DNA of 7,210 nt. Source: an uncultured Alphaproteobacteria bacterium (GTDB lineage Bacteria; Pseudomonadota; Alphaproteobacteria; Micavibrionales; Micavibrionaceae). Shown here piece after piece: positions 5,741 to 7,210 of this stretch. The translations under genes were made by a program, and so were the position numbers. The notes below the pieces were generated by a model. The model had not been told where the DNA came from, searched no databases, and saw only the letters and a list, made by a program, of their open reading frames with translations. The stretch covers positions 1 through 7,210 of the forward strand of contig CAMLMM010000087.1 in assembly GCA_946481105.1 (NCBI GenBank), given 5' to 3'. Each line of letters begins with the position of its first letter. Position 1 is the stretch's first letter.

Positions 5741-7144
5741 ATGTCAGCACGGTTGTTTCTTATTTGCGTATTCGCTTTCAACTTGTTGGTTATGGGGGCT
5801 ATCTGCACTTATGCCGTCTGGTCGTTTCATACGTCTGTATCCATTAACCTGGAGCGGGCCACAACGTCGCTCCAGAGCACGTATGACAAGCCACTCATGT
5901 CTACGAATTTTGCGCGGGATGCACTTGTTTCCTATCTGAAACTGGCAAATGAGATCGTTAAGTTTGGGTATGATGAAGATGTAATCAGCGATCTGCATGA
6001 CTCGGTCACCGATTCATTTGATGTGGTGGAAGAGCGCATTGTTTCGGCAAAGAGCGCCGATCTGTTAAAGGCGGCGCGGGCTGATTTCGAGAACTGGTTT
6101 GTTTTGCGTCAGAAAAACGACGCCGCGGCACCAGCTTCCGCGGCTAAATTTGAGAAAAACATGGATTTGCTGGTCGAGGAGGAATTTTCGGCAGCCCATG
6201 ATTTTATCATCGGAGCCAAAGAGCGCACAGAGGCCGATCAGACCGCGTCCATCAAAACGATTAAAATATTGGTGGGCCTGTTCAGTATTCTGTTCGTAAT
6301 TACGGTGATGTGCTGCGTTATTCTGATTGTGGCTATACGCAAGCCTATTCAGAGCAGCGTTGAAATTTCCCGCCATATTGCCGCGGGCAATTTTGAAAAC
6401 ACTATCCCGGAAAAGGGTTTTGCCGAATTCCGGGAGCTATACAAATCGTTTGGCCGTATGCAGACCGATCTGGTGAATCTGGTGCAGGAAAAACTGCACT
6501 CTTCCATTGAGGAGGGGAATGTACACAAGGCGCGCGAACAGCGCGAATTGCTGGAGAAAATCGCCCATTCGCTGGAAGAGCAGATGGAATCTTTCCTGCG
6601 GGCGAAAGTTATTACCTCATTATCTGAGCTGGAGTCATCAAGCTCATCCATTAATAGCAACATGATGCAGGCAAGCGAATCTGTTTCATCCGCCAGCACA
6701 AAAATGGATGAGACAGAAGGGCTGACCATAGAATTCGAACGCCTGTCAGAGGATTTAAAAGGCATTATCGACCTGATTGTGGGTATCACGAGTCAGATCA
6801 ATCTGCTGGCCCTCAACGCCACTATTGAAGCGGCGCGCGCCGGAGAAGCCGGGAAAGGTTTTGCCGTGGTCGCGGATGAGGTTAAAAATCTGGCGCAGCA
6901 GACGGCGACAGCCACGGACCAGATTATGGCGCAGCTGGGCAATGTTTCCGAGAAGTCCAAGGAAATGGTGGTGCGGGTACGCGAAGGGCGTGGCCTGGTT
7001 GGTCAAATAGACCAGTATTCGCAGGCGGTGGCTTCGGCTGTTGATCAGCAGATAAGCCTGACACGTACGCTGTCGCGTGACCTGGATGCGGGCTTTGCCT
7101 CCTTTAAAGAGGATATTCAGAAAGTCAGAAATATTAGTAGCTAA
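5741..7144 (+). CDS. Methyl-accepting chemotaxis-type transducer with short signalling hairpin
   Basis: Transmembrane sensor that would control CheA through CheW. TM1 is about 4-27, a helical periplasmic domain about 28-173 with no recognised ligand-binding family, TM2 about 174-199, and a HAMP domain about 200-252 (P202 and the AAGNFE and [11 protein letters not shown] patches). The cytoplasmic coiled coil peaks at the conserved tip around E363 ([17 protein letters not shown], 358-374). The arms are short: only about 95 residues follow the tip, there is no CheR/CheB-tethering pentapeptide at the end, and no clear Glu/Gln methylation consensus is seen. A Ser run (299-303) occupies part of the N-terminal arm. 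Cysteines occur only in the membrane segments (C9, C22, C191, C192). AAAGGG at 5730-5735 lies 5 nt before ATG. A 25-bp gap places it in the operon of the di-haem enzyme and cupredoxin, suggesting that it senses something related to their chemistry. Confidence 0.95.
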   Translation: MSARLFLICVFAFNLLVMGAICTYAVWSFHTSVSINLERATTSLQSTYDKPLMSTNFARDALVSYLKLANEIVKFGYDEDVISDLHDSVTDSFDVVEERIVSAKSADLLKAARADFENWFVLRQKNDAAAPASAAKFEKNMDLLVEEEFSAAHDFIIGAKERTEADQTASIKTIKILVGLFSILFVITVMCCVILIVAIRKPIQSSVEISRHIAAGNFENTIPEKGFAEFRELYKSFGRMQTDLVNLVQEKLHSSIEEGNVHKAREQRELLEKIAHSLEEQMESFLRAKVITSLSELESSSSSINSNMMQASESVSSASTKMDETEGLTIEFERLSEDLKGIIDLIVGITSQINLLALNATIEAARAGEAGKGFAVVADEVKNLAQQTATATDQIMAQLGNVSEKSKEMVVRVREGRGLVGQIDQYSQAVASAVDQQISLTRTLSRDLDAGFASFKEDIQKVRNISS

Positions 7145-7156
7145 GATTGTCTCGTC

Positions 7157-7175
7157 ATGCCGCGCAGGCGGGCAT
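7157..7175. repeat. REP-like imperfect palindrome after the chemoreceptor gene
   Basis: ATG-CCGC (7157-7163) pairs with GCGG-CAT across a GCAG loop, with one bulged G at 7172. The flanks (CGTC before, CAGGTCC after) resemble the widespread proteobacterial extragenic palindromes of the form GTCAT-CCCGC-loop-GCGGG-ATCC, from memory, with one C lost on the left arm. It starts 12 nt after the stop codon. A T-rich but interrupted stretch follows at 7183-7201, so it may also end transcription. Only one copy is in this window, so repeat status cannot be proven here. Confidence 0.5.
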
Positions 7176-7210
7176 CAGGTCCGTCTTTCTTGCTTACTTT
7201 TATACATTAG

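Noticed and set aside
7157..7201. Classical intrinsic terminator after the chemoreceptor
   Set aside because: The hairpin is good but the T-rich tract is displaced by several bases and interrupted by C and G; termination is possible but not supported as a standard site.

Overview
The window looks like chromosomal DNA from a Gram-negative bacterium, most likely an alphaproteobacterium. That reading rests on the style of the methionine aminopeptidase and of the stand-alone CinA-N-type protein, and on a chemoreceptor hairpin typical of that class. The genus cannot be named from the sequence. Four proteins carry clear signal peptides and three redox proteins are exported, so the right half is devoted to the periplasm. 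No mobile element, CRISPR array, tRNA or rRNA is visible. Coding density is high and the longest non-coding stretch is 186 bp (4041-4226).

Left part (1-1656): a type I methionine aminopeptidase gene (map) runs leftward off the window edge. It diverges from a stand-alone MoaB/CinA-N-fold protein (COG1058 type). Middle (1671-3168): a 31-nt interrupted palindrome precedes a 480-residue membrane-anchored protein of unknown function. Its stop codon overlaps that of the next gene, which comes from the opposite strand.

Right part (3165-7144): a divergent periplasmic redox cluster. Leftward from 4040 are a small secreted coiled-coil protein and a pseudoazurin-like type 1 copper protein. Rightward from 4227, with gaps of only 22 and 25 bp, are a di-haem protein of the cytochrome c peroxidase/MauG superfamily, a small amicyanin-like cupredoxin, and a methyl-accepting-type chemoreceptor with a shortened signalling hairpin. 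The di-haem protein has Tyr where classical peroxidases have the axial Met of the second haem, so it may be closer to MauG than to a simple peroxidase. Pseudoazurin-type cupredoxins are known electron donors to bacterial cytochrome c peroxidases, so a shared electron-transfer chain is plausible. The chemoreceptor at the end of the operon suggests that the redox state or product of this chain, or its substrate, is sensed. This possible redox-enzyme plus chemoreceptor unit is the most interesting thing in the window. A REP-like imperfect palindrome follows the last gene.
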